Assembly: GCA_016285345.1 (NCBI GenBank)
Contig: JAEEQN010000020.1
Span: forward strand, 1-48,007
Length of the DNA: 48,007 nt
Direction: 5' to 3'
Source: Victivallales bacterium
GTDB taxonomy: Bacteria; Verrucomicrobiota; Lentisphaeria; Victivallales; UBA1829
The translations under genes were made by a program, and so were the position numbers. A model generated the notes under the pieces. That model ran no database searches, was not told where the DNA came from, and saw only the letters and a list, made by a program, of their open reading frames with translations. Numbering within the stretch: the first letter of the stretch is position 1; every line of letters begins with the position of its first letter. Positions 7,513-16,926 of the stretch are shown here, in pieces.

Positions 7513-10500
7513 TCAGCTCTTCGGCGTGATACGGCCCTTTTCGATCATTTCCTGGAAAGCAAACGCGAGGGATGTCTTCGTGACGGGTTTCAGGAGGATG
7601 CCGTCGAATACGGACATATCGAAGTTGTTCTGGTTTTCGACGTCCGCGGTCACGGCCATGATGACGACCTTGTCTCCATCCTCCATCGTGGCACGGATGT
7701 TCCGCGCGAGCTCTTCGCCGGACATGCCGGGCATCCACATGTCGGTCAGCACCAGGTCGGGCCTGGCGTCCGGCAGTTTCGACAGCGCGTCGGCGCCGGA
7801 GTTCGCCTGGACGATGTTGAGGTGGAATCCCTTCAGCATGGCGCCGAGGACCTTCAGGTTGATCGGCACGTCGTCGACGATGAGCGCGTTGTAGCCGTTC
7901 AGATCGACCTTCGGAGTGGGCTTCTGCGGCGTCGCCGAGCCGCTGAACGCGTTCGCCGGCAGCTGCTGTTCCGCGGCGGGAGCCTCGCCGTTCTTTTCCG
8001 CGGCGCGTTCTTCCTCGCTCGGGGTGATATACGGGATGCTCTCGAACACGATGGTGAAGACGCTGCCTTTCCCGACGTCGCTGTCCAGGTCGATCCGGCC
8101 GCCCATTGCCTTAATGTAACGGTCGCAGATGGCGAGGCCAAGTCCGGATCCCTTGTAGACGTGCGTGTCGCGGACGGCGTCCTGCTGGACGAACGGCTCG
8201 AATATCTTATCTTTTTTGTCGGGCGAGATGCCGATGCCGGAGTCGCGGATGGCGATGGCGAGGCGGCACTTGCCCTGTTCCAGGATATTGCAGGTGACCT
8301 TGATGCCGACGTAGCCGCGGTCGGTGAATTTGAACGCGTTTCCGAGGAGGTTCACCAGCACCTGGCGCAGGCGCATGCGGTCGAGCACCACGTACGGGAG
8401 ATCGTCCGGGACCACCAGCGGCTGTGCGAGCTGCTTCTTTTCGGCGAGCGACTTGAACATGCCGACCATGTCGGTGACGATCCTGCGGACGTCGGTCTTC
8501 TCGTTCTGGAGTTCGACCTGCTCGGTTTCGAGCTTGCAGGTGTCGAGGATGTTGCTGATGAGGTCGAGCAGGGTATGTCCGGCCACGGAGATGGACTTGA
8601 GGTATTCGAGCTGGCTTTCACGCGGCAGCGCGCTGTTCTGCAGGAGCTCGCAGAAGCCGATCACGGCGTTCAGCGGCGTGCGGAGTTCGTGGCTCATGGA
8701 CGCGAGGAAGAGGCTCTTTGCCTTGCTGGCGTCCTTCGCCTCTGTGAGCGCGGCCTCGAGTTTGCGCTGGTTTTCGTTCTCCGCGGTCACGTCGAACCAT
8801 GCCAGCAGAATGTTCGTGAGCTCGCCGCCGATCATGATCGGGTAGGCGTTGACCATGTAGTCCTTGCCGTTGAACGTCAGTGCCTTCACGTGCGGCTTGA
8901 AGTCGGACAGGACGCCGCGGACCGGGCAGTCCTCCGGCGGATTCTTCGCCTTGCAGAAAACGGTGTGGCAGAGCTTGTCGTGAAGTGCGTCCGGGAATCC
9001 GAGCAGATGATCCTTCTTCGCAGCGGAATTGCGCTGGATCAGGTTCAGGTTGCGGTCCAGCAGGATGAGCGGCAGCGGCAGGTTCTCCATGATGAGCTGC
9101 TTCTCGTATTCGCCGCGTTCGAGTCTGGAGTGGATGAAGCGGTATTCGAGCATGGCTTCCACAACGTGCGCCGTACCCTGGAGGAACTGCAGACACTGAT
9201 CGGTGAATTCGTATTTTCCCTTCTGATAGACTGCGGCGAGATGTCCCCAGAGCTTGCCGTCGATGAAGACGGGCGACATGCACAGGCTGATTTTTTTCGG
9301 ACGTTTGTTCCCCGTTTGCCCGGCGTCCTGTTTTTTCAGGAGAAAGTCCGGATAATCTTTCAGCACCACCGGAAGATGCTGTTCCAGACGATGCAAAACA
9401 TGATTGTCTTTCTCTTCCGGGAACGGGATGAAATCCTTGTCTCCGTTTATCGTCAGTCCGTCGGAAGCCTCGCTGACGAAAAGCTCCATGCACTTTTTTT
9501 CCATATTGTAACGCATGATGCAGCAGAAGTCCGCCTTCAGATGCTCCTTCACGCTGCGGACGATGAACGACAGTACATCGTTTGTCATGTCGACGGCCGT
9601 GGCATCGGAGGAGAGCATTTTCAGGGAGGCGGCAAAAAGATCGTTCAGTTTTTCCTGATTGGCCAGGCCGGTTTTCAGTTCATTCTGCGCCTGGAGCAGA
9701 TCTTCGACGTCGTGCGAAATCCAGAATGCCGTGTCGCGCCCGAAAATCTCTTTGTTCTCGAAAAGCGCCATTTCCACGGAACGGTGCCGGCTGCCCGTGG
9801 CCATCTGGAATTTCTGCGTCTCGCCGGTAGCGAAGACTTCTTCCCATGCATGACGGAATGTCTCGTCCGCGTATTCCGGAAGTTCGTTCACAGGGAACCG
9901 TACGAGACCGCTGTCCTCGCCGAACTTGCCCACGTGAATGAAATGCGCGATGCCGTTGCGGCTGCCGATGACGATGCGGCTCGGTATCTGCTTGAACACG
10001 GCGCGGAGAAGTTTCAGCAGACGGCGCCGGTAGTGGTCCCATACGGCGATGTAGCAGAGCAGTGCCAGAACCAGCACAACGGAGAACGTTACGGTGACCA
10101 GCGCGCGGGCATTTTCCCGGCGGAACATCGACTGGTTGTCCATGCCGATCATCAGAATTTCCGCATTGGTGTTGCGGCTGACACCGAACCTCTGGAAACT
10201 GCTGGCGGTGATGATTCTCTTTGCTTCGACCGTTTCCCAGTTGTCTTTTGCGGAGTATTCATAAACCACACACTGGTCAAGCAGTTTGGCCAACTTGTCG
10301 GCCGCCGTCCGGGACTGGCACACGGTACCGCCGGCGACATGGAACGCGAACATCGAATCATGGACCGCGAAGACCGGAACGTCAGGATTGAGGCAGAGGC
10401 GCTGCAGGAAGAACGACAGGGACGCCAAGTTCACGGCGTTGAGGCCGTACCACGAGTGGAACAGCACCACGGAATCCTTGCCGCTTTGGGCGACGCGCCG

Positions 10501-11295
10501 AATCATTTCAGGCGTATCCACCGTTTTGTTGTCGATGATGACGCACTCTGTTTCGGGATGCGATGTGGTCAAAGCCTCTTTGACGCCGGTGATAAAACGT
10601 TCTCCCGTCTCCGTACGTCCGGCGAGCGGGATAATGCGTTTCGTTCCGGGAAAGACCTGGAAGATCAGGTCAATCGTTTTTTCCACCGGATTATCCAGAA
10701 AAACACCGCCGGTATTTTCATGTCCCGCGAATTCTGTTTCCCGCGGCATCCTTTCCGTGAAGAGAAGCAGAGCGGTTTTTTCCGGGATCAGTCCGGCGTT
10801 CTTGCTCAGCAACGGCAGGAGTTCCTGCCCGATGCCGATCACTGCCGCCACGTCGCCGCTTTCAAACAGCGGCTTCAGGCTTTCAAACCGGCTCTGAAGC
10901 TCCTCCTGCGAGGCGTTCAGCATATCGAATTCCTTCTGCATCACAATGAAGGAACCGTCCAGCGATGCCACGTGCCTTGAGACGGTGTTTGAAACGTATA
11001 CATGCTCGGCATATGAGGCGGTGAACGGGAGGAGCAGCAGAACGCAGCGGGAATGTTCTTCTGCCGCTGGGGCGGCTTCTTCCGGCTGATCTTTGGATTC
11101 TTCGGCGGATGCGTCTATACCGGATTCATCCTCTTCTTCTTCCTCTTCTTCATATTCTTCGGGTTCTTCCTCGGCTTCCTCTTCGACCTCTTCCATTTCC
11201 TCTTCCGTCCCTTCCTCCTCATCCTGAGCGGACATAGGAACCGCGAACAGGATCAGGGCAAGGAAAAGGAGGAGAGACAGTCCCCGGCGAAACAT
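7513..11295 (-). CDS. Hybrid sensor histidine kinase with periplasmic binding-protein-like sensor
   Basis: The start at 11295 is chosen because GAGG lies upstream and a signal peptide follows directly (residues 1-24). Residues about 25-75 are almost pure Glu/Asp, a strongly acidic tether. Residues 82-390 look like an ABC-type substrate-binding (ABC_sub_bind/periplasmic binding) fold. A membrane helix lies at about 398-420, a PAS-like region at 430-545, a GAF-like region at 555-715 and a PAS at 735-840. The kinase core has His869 in SMSHELRTPLNAV, the N box VNLLGNAFKF, G1 DSGIGIS and G2 GSGLGLAI. The C-terminal receiver has Asp1185 in LTDMWMPGMSG. No transporter or separate regulator is adjacent, so the ligand and output are unknown. 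Confidence 0.92.
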   Translation of the reverse strand: MFRRGLSLLLFLALILFAVPMSAQDEEEGTEEEMEEVEEEAEEEPEEYEEEEEEEDESGIDASAEESKDQPEEAAPAAEEHSRCVLLLLPFTASYAEHVYVSNTVSRHVASLDGSFIVMQKEFDMLNASQEELQSRFESLKPLFESGDVAAVIGIGQELLPLLSKNAGLIPEKTALLLFTERMPRETEFAGHENTGGVFLDNPVEKTIDLIFQVFPGTKRIIPLAGRTETGERFITGVKEALTTSHPETECVIIDNKTVDTPEMIRRVAQSGKDSVVLFHSWYGLNAVNLASLSFFLQRLCLNPDVPVFAVHDSMFAFHVAGGTVCQSRTAADKLAKLLDQCVVYEYSAKDNWETVEAKRIITASSFQRFGVSRNTNAEILMIGMDNQSMFRRENARALVTVTFSVVLVLALLCYIAVWDHYRRRLLKLLRAVFKQIPSRIVIGSRNGIAHFIHVGKFGEDSGLVRFPVNELPEYADETFRHAWEEVFATGETQKFQMATGSRHRSVEMALFENKEIFGRDTAFWISHDVEDLLQAQNELKTGLANQEKLNDLFAASLKMLSSDATAVDMTNDVLSFIVRSVKEHLKADFCCIMRYNMEKKCMELFVSEASDGLTINGDKDFIPFPEEKDNHVLHRLEQHLPVVLKDYPDFLLKKQDAGQTGNKRPKKISLCMSPVFIDGKLWGHLAAVYQKGKYEFTDQCLQFLQGTAHVVEAMLEYRFIHSRLERGEYEKQLIMENLPLPLILLDRNLNLIQRNSAAKKDHLLGFPDALHDKLCHTVFCKAKNPPEDCPVRGVLSDFKPHVKALTFNGKDYMVNAYPIMIGGELTNILLAWFDVTAENENQRKLEAALTEAKDASKAKSLFLASMSHELRTPLNAVIGFCELLQNSALPRESQLEYLKSISVAGHTLLDLISNILDTCKLETEQVELQNEKTDVRRIVTDMVGMFKSLAEKKQLAQPLVVPDDLPYVVLDRMRLRQVLVNLLGNAFKFTDRGYVGIKVTCNILEQGKCRLAIAIRDSGIGISPDKKDKIFEPFVQQDAVRDTHVYKGSGLGLAICDRYIKAMGGRIDLDSDVGKGSVFTIVFESIPYITPSEEERAAEKNGEAPAAEQQLPANAFSGSATPQKPTPKVDLNGYNALIVDDVPINLKVLGAMLKGFHLNIVQANSGADALSKLPDARPDLVLTDMWMPGMSGEELARNIRATMEDGDKVVIMAVTADVENQNNFDMSVFDGILLKPVTKTSLAFAFQEMIEKGRITPKS

Positions 11296-11395
11296 GGGAA
11301 CCGCCTCAAAGAGAACGGACTTTGTGATATGCGAGAAACGAGTTTGCATGGCTGGCGAGCATGAATTAGTTGCCTTATTATCTTGCTTAGAAAGT

Positions 11396-11424
11396 AATGT
11401 ACATCTTTATCGTTGTTTTTTCAA
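11396..11424 (-). promoter_or_regulatory. Probable promoter of the hybrid kinase gene
   Basis: Minus strand TTGAAA (11419-11424), 17-bp spacer, TACATT (11396-11401). The 358-bp gap 11296-11653 holds this promoter and the divergent one at 11564; I see no other feature in it. Confidence 0.5.
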
Positions 11425-11563
11425 CAGGGTTTCAGCTGTTTTTTTCTGTTTTTTTGGGGATGAACCGATGTGGAACGCTTAAAACAACATTGCCGGGGGG
11501 CTTTGTGTCACGCTGCGACAAGCCTTTTTCCGAAAAAAAGAACGATTATCTTCCGCTTTCCGG

Positions 11564-11592
11564 TTGAAGTTCTGGCGTTTCGGCTGTATTTT
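11564..11592 (+). promoter_or_regulatory. Probable promoter of the multi-pass membrane protein gene
   Basis: Plus strand TTGAAG (11564-11569), 17-bp spacer, TATTTT (11587-11592), about 60 nt upstream of the ATG at 11654. Confidence 0.45.
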
Positions 11593-11653
11593 ATTGGGTT
11601 TAAGATTTTTCGCGCCCGTATGGCGGGAATATGATTTGTTTTGAGGTTTTTTC

Positions 11654-13351
11654 ATGGAACAGGAAACGCTCCTGACACAGACGCCGGAGATGCCGCAGAC
11701 CGAAGCTCAGTCTCCGGAGGTTTCCGCACGTCCGAGCAGCAAGCATGGCCGTTTCGGACGGATCATGCTCGTGCTCGCGTTCCTGATTCCGTTCGTATGG
11801 CTGGGCGCGCTTCGCATCTATGTGATGAAGACCGGCGAGAATTCGCAGGACGCGCTGTACCACGCGATGATGGCGAAGCTCGGGCCGAAGGTGTATGCCG
11901 CGAAAGAGTTCCCCTGGACGCAGATGTCCGTGTGGAAGGACCGTTTCGCGGACAAGGAACTGCTGTACCATGCCGGGATCAATGTCATCTTCACGATTGA
12001 AAAGGCATTCGGCGTGGCCTTGAATCCGCCGTTTCATGTCGCCGCGCTGTTCTACTCCGCCCTCGCGATCCTGGGCTGTGTTTTCGCGTCCCGGCGGCTC
12101 GGGGTGCGTCCGCTCTATCTGTTGCTCGGCGCGCCTCTTTTCTCGGTCATCGTGCCGAACTACACGTTCCGCCTCTCCGTACTGCGTCCTCATATCCTGT
12201 CCATCGCGTTCCTGACGTTCACGACCGGACTGCTGGCGAAAGGCTCGTTCCGGTTCCGTCTGGCGGTGGTCGGCGTGCTGTCGTTCTGCTTCGCCTGGAG
12301 CTATTCGAATCCGCACTTCATCGTAATCATTCCGCTGATCTTCGCCTTGTCGCGGCTGAAAAGCGGCGGCTGGCGCGAACTCTGGCTGCCGGTACTGTCG
12401 CTCGGCGGCGTCCTGCTCGGCCTCACACTTCATCCGCAGTTCCCGAATTCGTTCGTTATCTGGAAAGTCCAGTCGTGGGACGCCCTGATCGCGCCTATGA
12501 TGGCGGGCGTCCGCCTTTCGAAGCCAACCGAAATGCTGGCTCCGCGCTTCGGATTCAACAGGACCGTCGCCCCGCTCTACCTCATGGCGTGGTGCATCCT
12601 GATGATGTTCGTCCGTCTGGTCGAACGCAAAGGTCTGTGGAAGATTGATCCGAACATCATCGCGGTCACGGTTCTCGCGGGCGGCTTCACTGTCGGTATA
12701 TTTGTGGCGGTACGAACCGTGGAATATTCCGGGCCGTTCGTCGCGATCGCATTCCTGCTCCTTCTGGAGCACATGACACGCGAAGGTTTCCGTCTGCCGC
12801 TGAGCAAATACAAATGGGGCGTTCCGGGTTTGCTGGCTGCCCTGACGGTCGGCCTCGGCATTTATTCCTCGCACTACTTCATCAAGGAATGCCCGCAGGT
12901 GCTGGTCCAGCCGTTGCCGAAGATAACCGCGTTCCTGAAGGAACACGTGCCCGATGGGCGTCCGGTCGTCAATCTGGACTGGAGCGATTTTCCGGCGCTC
13001 TTCTACAACGATACGGACCACCTGTGGCAGTGGGGCATGGACCCGATGTTCTCGTATTCGAAGGACCCGCGCCGCACGCTGCTGCTGACTTCGACCACGC
13101 CCGGACTCGGCGGCGATCCGTACCCGGAGGACGTCTACAAGGCGTTCGGCTCGAAGTACGCCGTGCTGCTCTGGCCGCGCGTTTCCCAGGCGTCCTACCT
13201 TTACGACCACGGCTGGAAGATCGTCCAGTCTTACCTGGAGCCCGGCGAGGAGGAAGGCTGGATCTTCGCGCTCGACGAACGCCTCCTCTATCCGCAGCCG
13301 GGCACTTTCCAGAAACGTCAGAAGGAGTCGACCGACTCGATCGCAAACTGA
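11654..13351 (+). CDS. Large multi-pass membrane protein, GT-C glycosyltransferase-like
   Basis: The 565-residue protein has a polar N-terminus of about 37 residues, then roughly ten hydrophobic helices up to about residue 410, and a soluble C-terminal domain of about 140 residues. An acidic/polar loop after the first helix (NSQDALYHAMMAKLG) and the long C-terminal extramembrane domain resemble GT-C enzymes of the dolichyl/undecaprenyl-phosphate sugar type, but I see no defining catalytic motif. It is transcribed divergently from the hybrid kinase and lies just before the TPP riboswitch, which is a separate unit. The function is inferred from topology only. Confidence 0.65.
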   Translation: MEQETLLTQTPEMPQTEAQSPEVSARPSSKHGRFGRIMLVLAFLIPFVWLGALRIYVMKTGENSQDALYHAMMAKLGPKVYAAKEFPWTQMSVWKDRFADKELLYHAGINVIFTIEKAFGVALNPPFHVAALFYSALAILGCVFASRRLGVRPLYLLLGAPLFSVIVPNYTFRLSVLRPHILSIAFLTFTTGLLAKGSFRFRLAVVGVLSFCFAWSYSNPHFIVIIPLIFALSRLKSGGWRELWLPVLSLGGVLLGLTLHPQFPNSFVIWKVQSWDALIAPMMAGVRLSKPTEMLAPRFGFNRTVAPLYLMAWCILMMFVRLVERKGLWKIDPNIIAVTVLAGGFTVGIFVAVRTVEYSGPFVAIAFLLLLEHMTREGFRLPLSKYKWGVPGLLAALTVGLGIYSSHYFIKECPQVLVQPLPKITAFLKEHVPDGRPVVNLDWSDFPALFYNDTDHLWQWGMDPMFSYSKDPRRTLLLTSTTPGLGGDPYPEDVYKAFGSKYAVLLWPRVSQASYLYDHGWKIVQSYLEPGEEEGWIFALDERLLYPQPGTFQKRQKESTDSIAN

Positions 13352-13375
13352 ACTTAACCAGACAATAACATAACA

Positions 13376-13490
13376 CCTGAGCAGGGGAGTCCGCCGAGGC
13401 GGGCTGAGAGGAAGCCGTAGGGCTTCGACCCGTATGCGCCGGACGCGGCGCATGAGACCTGATCCGGATCATGCCGGCGAAGGGATTTGC
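13376..13490 (+). promoter_or_regulatory. TPP (THI-box) riboswitch
   Basis: The conserved TPP aptamer landmarks occur in order: GGGGAGTCC, GGGCTGAGAGG, a variable P3a hairpin (ATGCGCC/GGCGCAT), then ACCTGATCCGGATCATGCCGGCGAAGGGA. It binds thiamin diphosphate and represses the operon. The thiC start codon is about 40 nt downstream and I see no intrinsic terminator in between, so control by hiding the AGGAG site is more likely than attenuation. Confidence 0.97.
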
Positions 13491-13531
13491 CGATGGATGC
13501 TTTCCTGCTCAACAACGACAAGGAGTCAAGC

Positions 13532-14839
13532 ATGAAAGCAGACAGGACCCAGATGGACGCCGCGAAACAGGGCGTCGTAACACCCGAGATGGCGGCCGTG
13601 GCCGCCTCGGAATACCTTTCGCCGGAGTTCATCCGCGATGGCGTCGCCGCCGGTACGATCGTGATCCCGGCGAACGTGAACCACACAAGTCTGAAGCCGA
13701 TGGGCATCGGCCGCGCCCTGCGCACCAAAATCAATTCCAACATCGGAAACTCCCAGACCTCCAGCTGCCCGAAAAACGAGTTCGAAAAACTCGACGTCTC
13801 CCTCAAATACGGCGCGGACACCATTATGGACCTCAGCACGCGCGGCGATCTGGCTCTCTTCCGCAAGGAGCTCATCAGGCTGTCCCCGATCCCGGTCGGC
13901 ACCGTGCCGGTCTACGAGATCGCCGCCCGCGCGGGCGCGGGCAGCTTCGACCGCGACACCATCCTGGAGGTCGTCGAGGACCAGGCGAAACAGGGCGTCG
14001 ACTATATGACCATCCACGCCGGGCTTCTCGCGAAGCACATCCCCGCGGCGCTGAAACGCAAGCTCGGCATCGTGAGCCGCGGCGGCGCGCTCATCGCCGC
14101 CTGGATCGGCGACCACAAGATGGAGAATCCCTTCTACGAAGCGTTCGACGACATTCTGAAGATCTGCCGCGACTACGAGGTGACGCTTTCCCTCGGCGAC
14201 GGGCTCAGGCCCGGCTGTATCGCCGATGCGTCCGACGAGGCGCAGTTCGGCGAACTCGACGTGATCGGCGAGCTGGTGCGGCGCTGCCGCGCCGCGAACG
14301 TCCAGGCGATGGTCGAAGGTCCCGGCCATGTGCCGTTCAACCAGATCGAGATGAACATGAAGCGCGAGCAGAGGGTCTGCGGCGACGCGCCGTTCTACAT
14401 CCTCGGTCCGGTCGTCACCGACTGCGCCCCCGGCTACGACCACATGGTCGCCGCGATGGGCGGTCTAGCAGGCGCGTACTGGGGCGCGGCCATGCTCTGC
14501 TACGTGACCCCGAAGGAACACCTCGGTCTTCCGGACACGGAAGACGTGCGCCGCGGCGTCGTGGCGTTCAAAATCGCCGCCCATGCCGCGGACGTCGCAC
14601 TCGGCAGGCCCCATGCGCAGGAACGCGACAACGCGATTTCCGATGCCCGCGCGGACTTCGACTGGGAACGCCAGTTCAGTTTCGCGCTCGACCCGGACCG
14701 CGCCCGCGAATACCGCCATGCCGCGCTTCAGGAAAGCCATTGCGCCGAGGATGCCGCGTCCGGCAAATACTGCACGATGTGCGGCCCGGACTTCTGTTCC
14801 GTCCGTCTCTCGAACAAGCTCAAAGAAATGAATAAATGA
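13532..14839 (+). CDS. thiC: Phosphomethylpyrimidine synthase ThiC
   Basis: The ATG at 13532 is preferred because AGGAG lies 6 nt upstream; a longer frame would start inside the riboswitch. The 435-residue protein is a short-form ThiC with the conserved NVNHTSLKPMGIG, INSNIGNSQTSS, DLSTRGD and EGPGHVPFNQI blocks, and the C-terminal CTMCGPDFC cluster that binds the radical-SAM [4Fe-4S] centre. It rearranges aminoimidazole ribotide to HMP-P. It is the first gene of the thiamin operon, with thiM 10 bp downstream. Confidence 0.97.
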   Translation: MKADRTQMDAAKQGVVTPEMAAVAASEYLSPEFIRDGVAAGTIVIPANVNHTSLKPMGIGRALRTKINSNIGNSQTSSCPKNEFEKLDVSLKYGADTIMDLSTRGDLALFRKELIRLSPIPVGTVPVYEIAARAGAGSFDRDTILEVVEDQAKQGVDYMTIHAGLLAKHIPAALKRKLGIVSRGGALIAAWIGDHKMENPFYEAFDDILKICRDYEVTLSLGDGLRPGCIADASDEAQFGELDVIGELVRRCRAANVQAMVEGPGHVPFNQIEMNMKREQRVCGDAPFYILGPVVTDCAPGYDHMVAAMGGLAGAYWGAAMLCYVTPKEHLGLPDTEDVRRGVVAFKIAAHAADVALGRPHAQERDNAISDARADFDWERQFSFALDPDRAREYRHAALQESHCAEDAASGKYCTMCGPDFCSVRLSNKLKEMNK

Positions 14840-14849
14840 GGTGATTGCA

Positions 14850-15677
14850 ATGCTGATCCGCTGTTTTTCAAAGGTTCGCGAGAAACGCCCGCTCGTCGAG
14901 TGCTTCGCGAACGTCGTCACCACGAACGGCTGTGCGAACATGCTGCTTGCCGCCGGGGCCTCGCCCGTCATGGCGGACGATCCGGTCGGCGCGGTCGAGT
15001 TCACGGAGGTGGCCGACGCGCTTTCCATCAATATCGGCACGTTCACGCCGACCTTCCGCGACGCCATCCGCGGCGCGCAGGAAGTCGCGCTCCGTCGCGG
15101 CATCCCGATCCTGCTCGATCCGGTCGGCACGGGGTGTGCGCCGTCCCGCGATGAACTTTCGCACGAGATCCTGAAACGCGGCGTTTCCGTGGTGCGCTGC
15201 AACCGTTCCGAGGCGAACGCCCTGCTCGGCCTGAAAAGCGCCACGCGCGGCGTCGATGCTTCGGCGGACGATGCGATCACGGAGGCAACGCTCGACCGCG
15301 CCGTGGAGGATGTCCGCGCGCTTTCCGCCAAGTACAGCTGCGTGTTTGCCGTGACCGGTGCGATCGACCTCGTCGGCGGCACGGACGGACGCGTCGCGGT
15401 CATCCGCGGCGGTCACGAGCTCATGACGAAGGTCACCGGGTCCGGCTGCATGCTGTCTGCTCTGGCCACGGCATATGCCGGAGCCGAACCGAAATTCCAG
15501 TTCGAGGCGGTCGCCGCCGCGCTCGCAGCCTATGGCGTCTGCGGTCAGATCGCATACGAATCCCTGAAGCCGGGCGAAGGGGTCGGCACGTTCGCGGTGC
15601 GCCTCTTCGACGCCGTCGGCAACCTCGATGTGACCGCGCTCCATGAAAGGCTCAATTATGAAGTCCGTCAGGCCTAA
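14850..15677 (+). CDS. thiM: Hydroxyethylthiazole kinase ThiM
   Basis: The start at ATG 14850 follows a GAGGTGAT ribosome binding site that overlaps the thiC stop. The 275-residue protein has the ThiM features NVVTTNGCANMLLAAGASPVMA, LDPVGTGC and the GSGCMLSAL catalytic Cys/anion-hole segment. It phosphorylates hydroxyethylthiazole to HET-P, a salvage reaction. No thiazole synthesis genes (thiG, thiS, thiH/O) are in this cluster, so the operon as seen pairs pyrimidine synthesis with thiazole salvage. Its last 20 bases overlap thiE. Confidence 0.95.
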   Translation: MLIRCFSKVREKRPLVECFANVVTTNGCANMLLAAGASPVMADDPVGAVEFTEVADALSINIGTFTPTFRDAIRGAQEVALRRGIPILLDPVGTGCAPSRDELSHEILKRGVSVVRCNRSEANALLGLKSATRGVDASADDAITEATLDRAVEDVRALSAKYSCVFAVTGAIDLVGGTDGRVAVIRGGHELMTKVTGSGCMLSALATAYAGAEPKFQFEAVAAALAAYGVCGQIAYESLKPGEGVGTFAVRLFDAVGNLDVTALHERLNYEVRQA

Positions 15678-16926
15678 TTACCTCAAACTCTACGCCATCA
15701 CCGACGACGGCCCGAACCTCGTCGAACGCGTCCGCCTCGCGCTTGAAGGCGGCGCGACCTGCATCCAGCACCGCGCGAAAGGCGCGTCCTTCGAGGCCGC
15801 CAAGGCCGACGCGCTCGCGATCCAGGCGCTCTGCCGCGAGTTCGGCGTGCCGTTCATTGTGAACGATTCGCTCGAGCTCGCGCTGGCGATCGGCGCGGAC
15901 GGTCTGCACGTGGGACAGAGCGACACCGCCGCCCGCGAGGCACGGTGCGCGCTCGGTCCCGACGCGATCCTGGGCGTTTCCGCCGCCACCGTGGCTGAGG
16001 CGCTCAGGGCGGAACATGACGGCGCGGACTACATCGGCGTCGGCGCTGTTTTCCCGACCTCGACCAAGCTCGACGCCACGTGCGTGACGCATGCCGCGCT
16101 CCGGGGCATCTGCGGCGCGGTGGACATCCCCGCGGTCGCCATCGGCGGCATTCATGCGGGTAATCTGCTCCAGCTCGAACACAGCGGCATCGCGGGCGTC
16201 TCGGTCGTGTCCGCGGTCTTCGGCGCGCCGGACGTGAAGGCGGCGGCGCGTGAGCTCAAATCGCTCGTGGACCGGGCGGATTTCACGCTCCCGGACGAGA
16301 CCGGCATGATCCTCGATTTCGACGGAACCGTGCTCGACTCCATGCAGGTCTGGCTCGGGCTCGCGCAGGATTTTCTTCGTGCGAACGGTGCGGAACCGAA
16401 ATCCGACCTGGATGACAAGCTCGCGAACTGCGCCGACCTGGTCACCGGCGCGGCGTATCTTCAGCAGGAATACGGACTGAAGATCACGCCGGAACAGACC
16501 CTGCAGGGCCTGCTCGACCTGCTGAACGCGCGTTACATGGCGTGTCAGCTCAAGCCCGGCGCGGAGGAATTCCTGCGCGAGGCCGGACGGCGCGGATACC
16601 GCATGGTCATCGGCACCGCCAGCGACCGAAAGGCGGTCGAATCCATTCTCGCTAAACACGATTTGCTCGACCTCTTCGTCGACATCATCACGACCGGCGA
16701 GACCGGCCTCGACAAGAAGGACCCGGCGTTCTACTGGATCGCGCTCGAACGTCTCGGCACACGCAGGCACGAGACCTGGCTCTTCGACGATGCGCCCTTC
16801 TGCATTGCGACCGCGCATTCATGCGGGCTCCGCACGGCGGGCGTGCCGGACATGTTCTTCTCCGGGGCGGAGTTTACCTGTGCCGACCGCGTGCTGAACC
16901 GCCTTGACGACTGGTTTAAGTCATGA
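15658..16926 (+). CDS. thiE: Thiamin-phosphate synthase ThiE fused to a HAD phosphatase
   Basis: The ATG at 15658 is preferred (AAAGG 7 nt upstream) and lies inside thiM, indicating translational coupling. Residues 1-205 are ThiE: IQHRAKGAS, FIVNDSLELA, DGLHVGQSD, IGVGAVFPTSTK and AIGGIHAGN, which couples HMP-PP and HET-P. Residues about 215-422 are a HAD subfamily I hydrolase with motif I D220-F-D222-G-T, motif II around T320-A-S, motif III lysines at 353-354 and motif IV FDDA (376-379), all intact. HAD phosphatases clustered with or fused to thi genes have been proposed as thiamin-monophosphate phosphatases, so the fusion likely makes free thiamin for later pyrophosphorylation. No thiL is in the cluster. 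Confidence 0.93.
   Translation: MKSVRPNYLKLYAITDDGPNLVERVRLALEGGATCIQHRAKGASFEAAKADALAIQALCREFGVPFIVNDSLELALAIGADGLHVGQSDTAAREARCALGPDAILGVSAATVAEALRAEHDGADYIGVGAVFPTSTKLDATCVTHAALRGICGAVDIPAVAIGGIHAGNLLQLEHSGIAGVSVVSAVFGAPDVKAAARELKSLVDRADFTLPDETGMILDFDGTVLDSMQVWLGLAQDFLRANGAEPKSDLDDKLANCADLVTGAAYLQQEYGLKITPEQTLQGLLDLLNARYMACQLKPGAEEFLREAGRRGYRMVIGTASDRKAVESILAKHDLLDLFVDIITTGETGLDKKDPAFYWIALERLGTRRHETWLFDDAPFCIATAHSCGLRTAGVPDMFFSGAEFTCADRVLNRLDDWFKS

Noticed and set aside
7492-10980. Open frame of 1162 codons on the plus strand
   Set aside because: It lies antisense to the hybrid kinase, whose domains are clear. Its composition (Val, Ala, Glu, Asp, Arg, His) is the usual shadow of a GC-rich coding strand.
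13487-13531. Upstream in-frame start for ThiC inside the riboswitch
   Set aside because: The added 15 residues overlap the 3' end of the aptamer and lack a ribosome binding site; AGGAG favours 13532.
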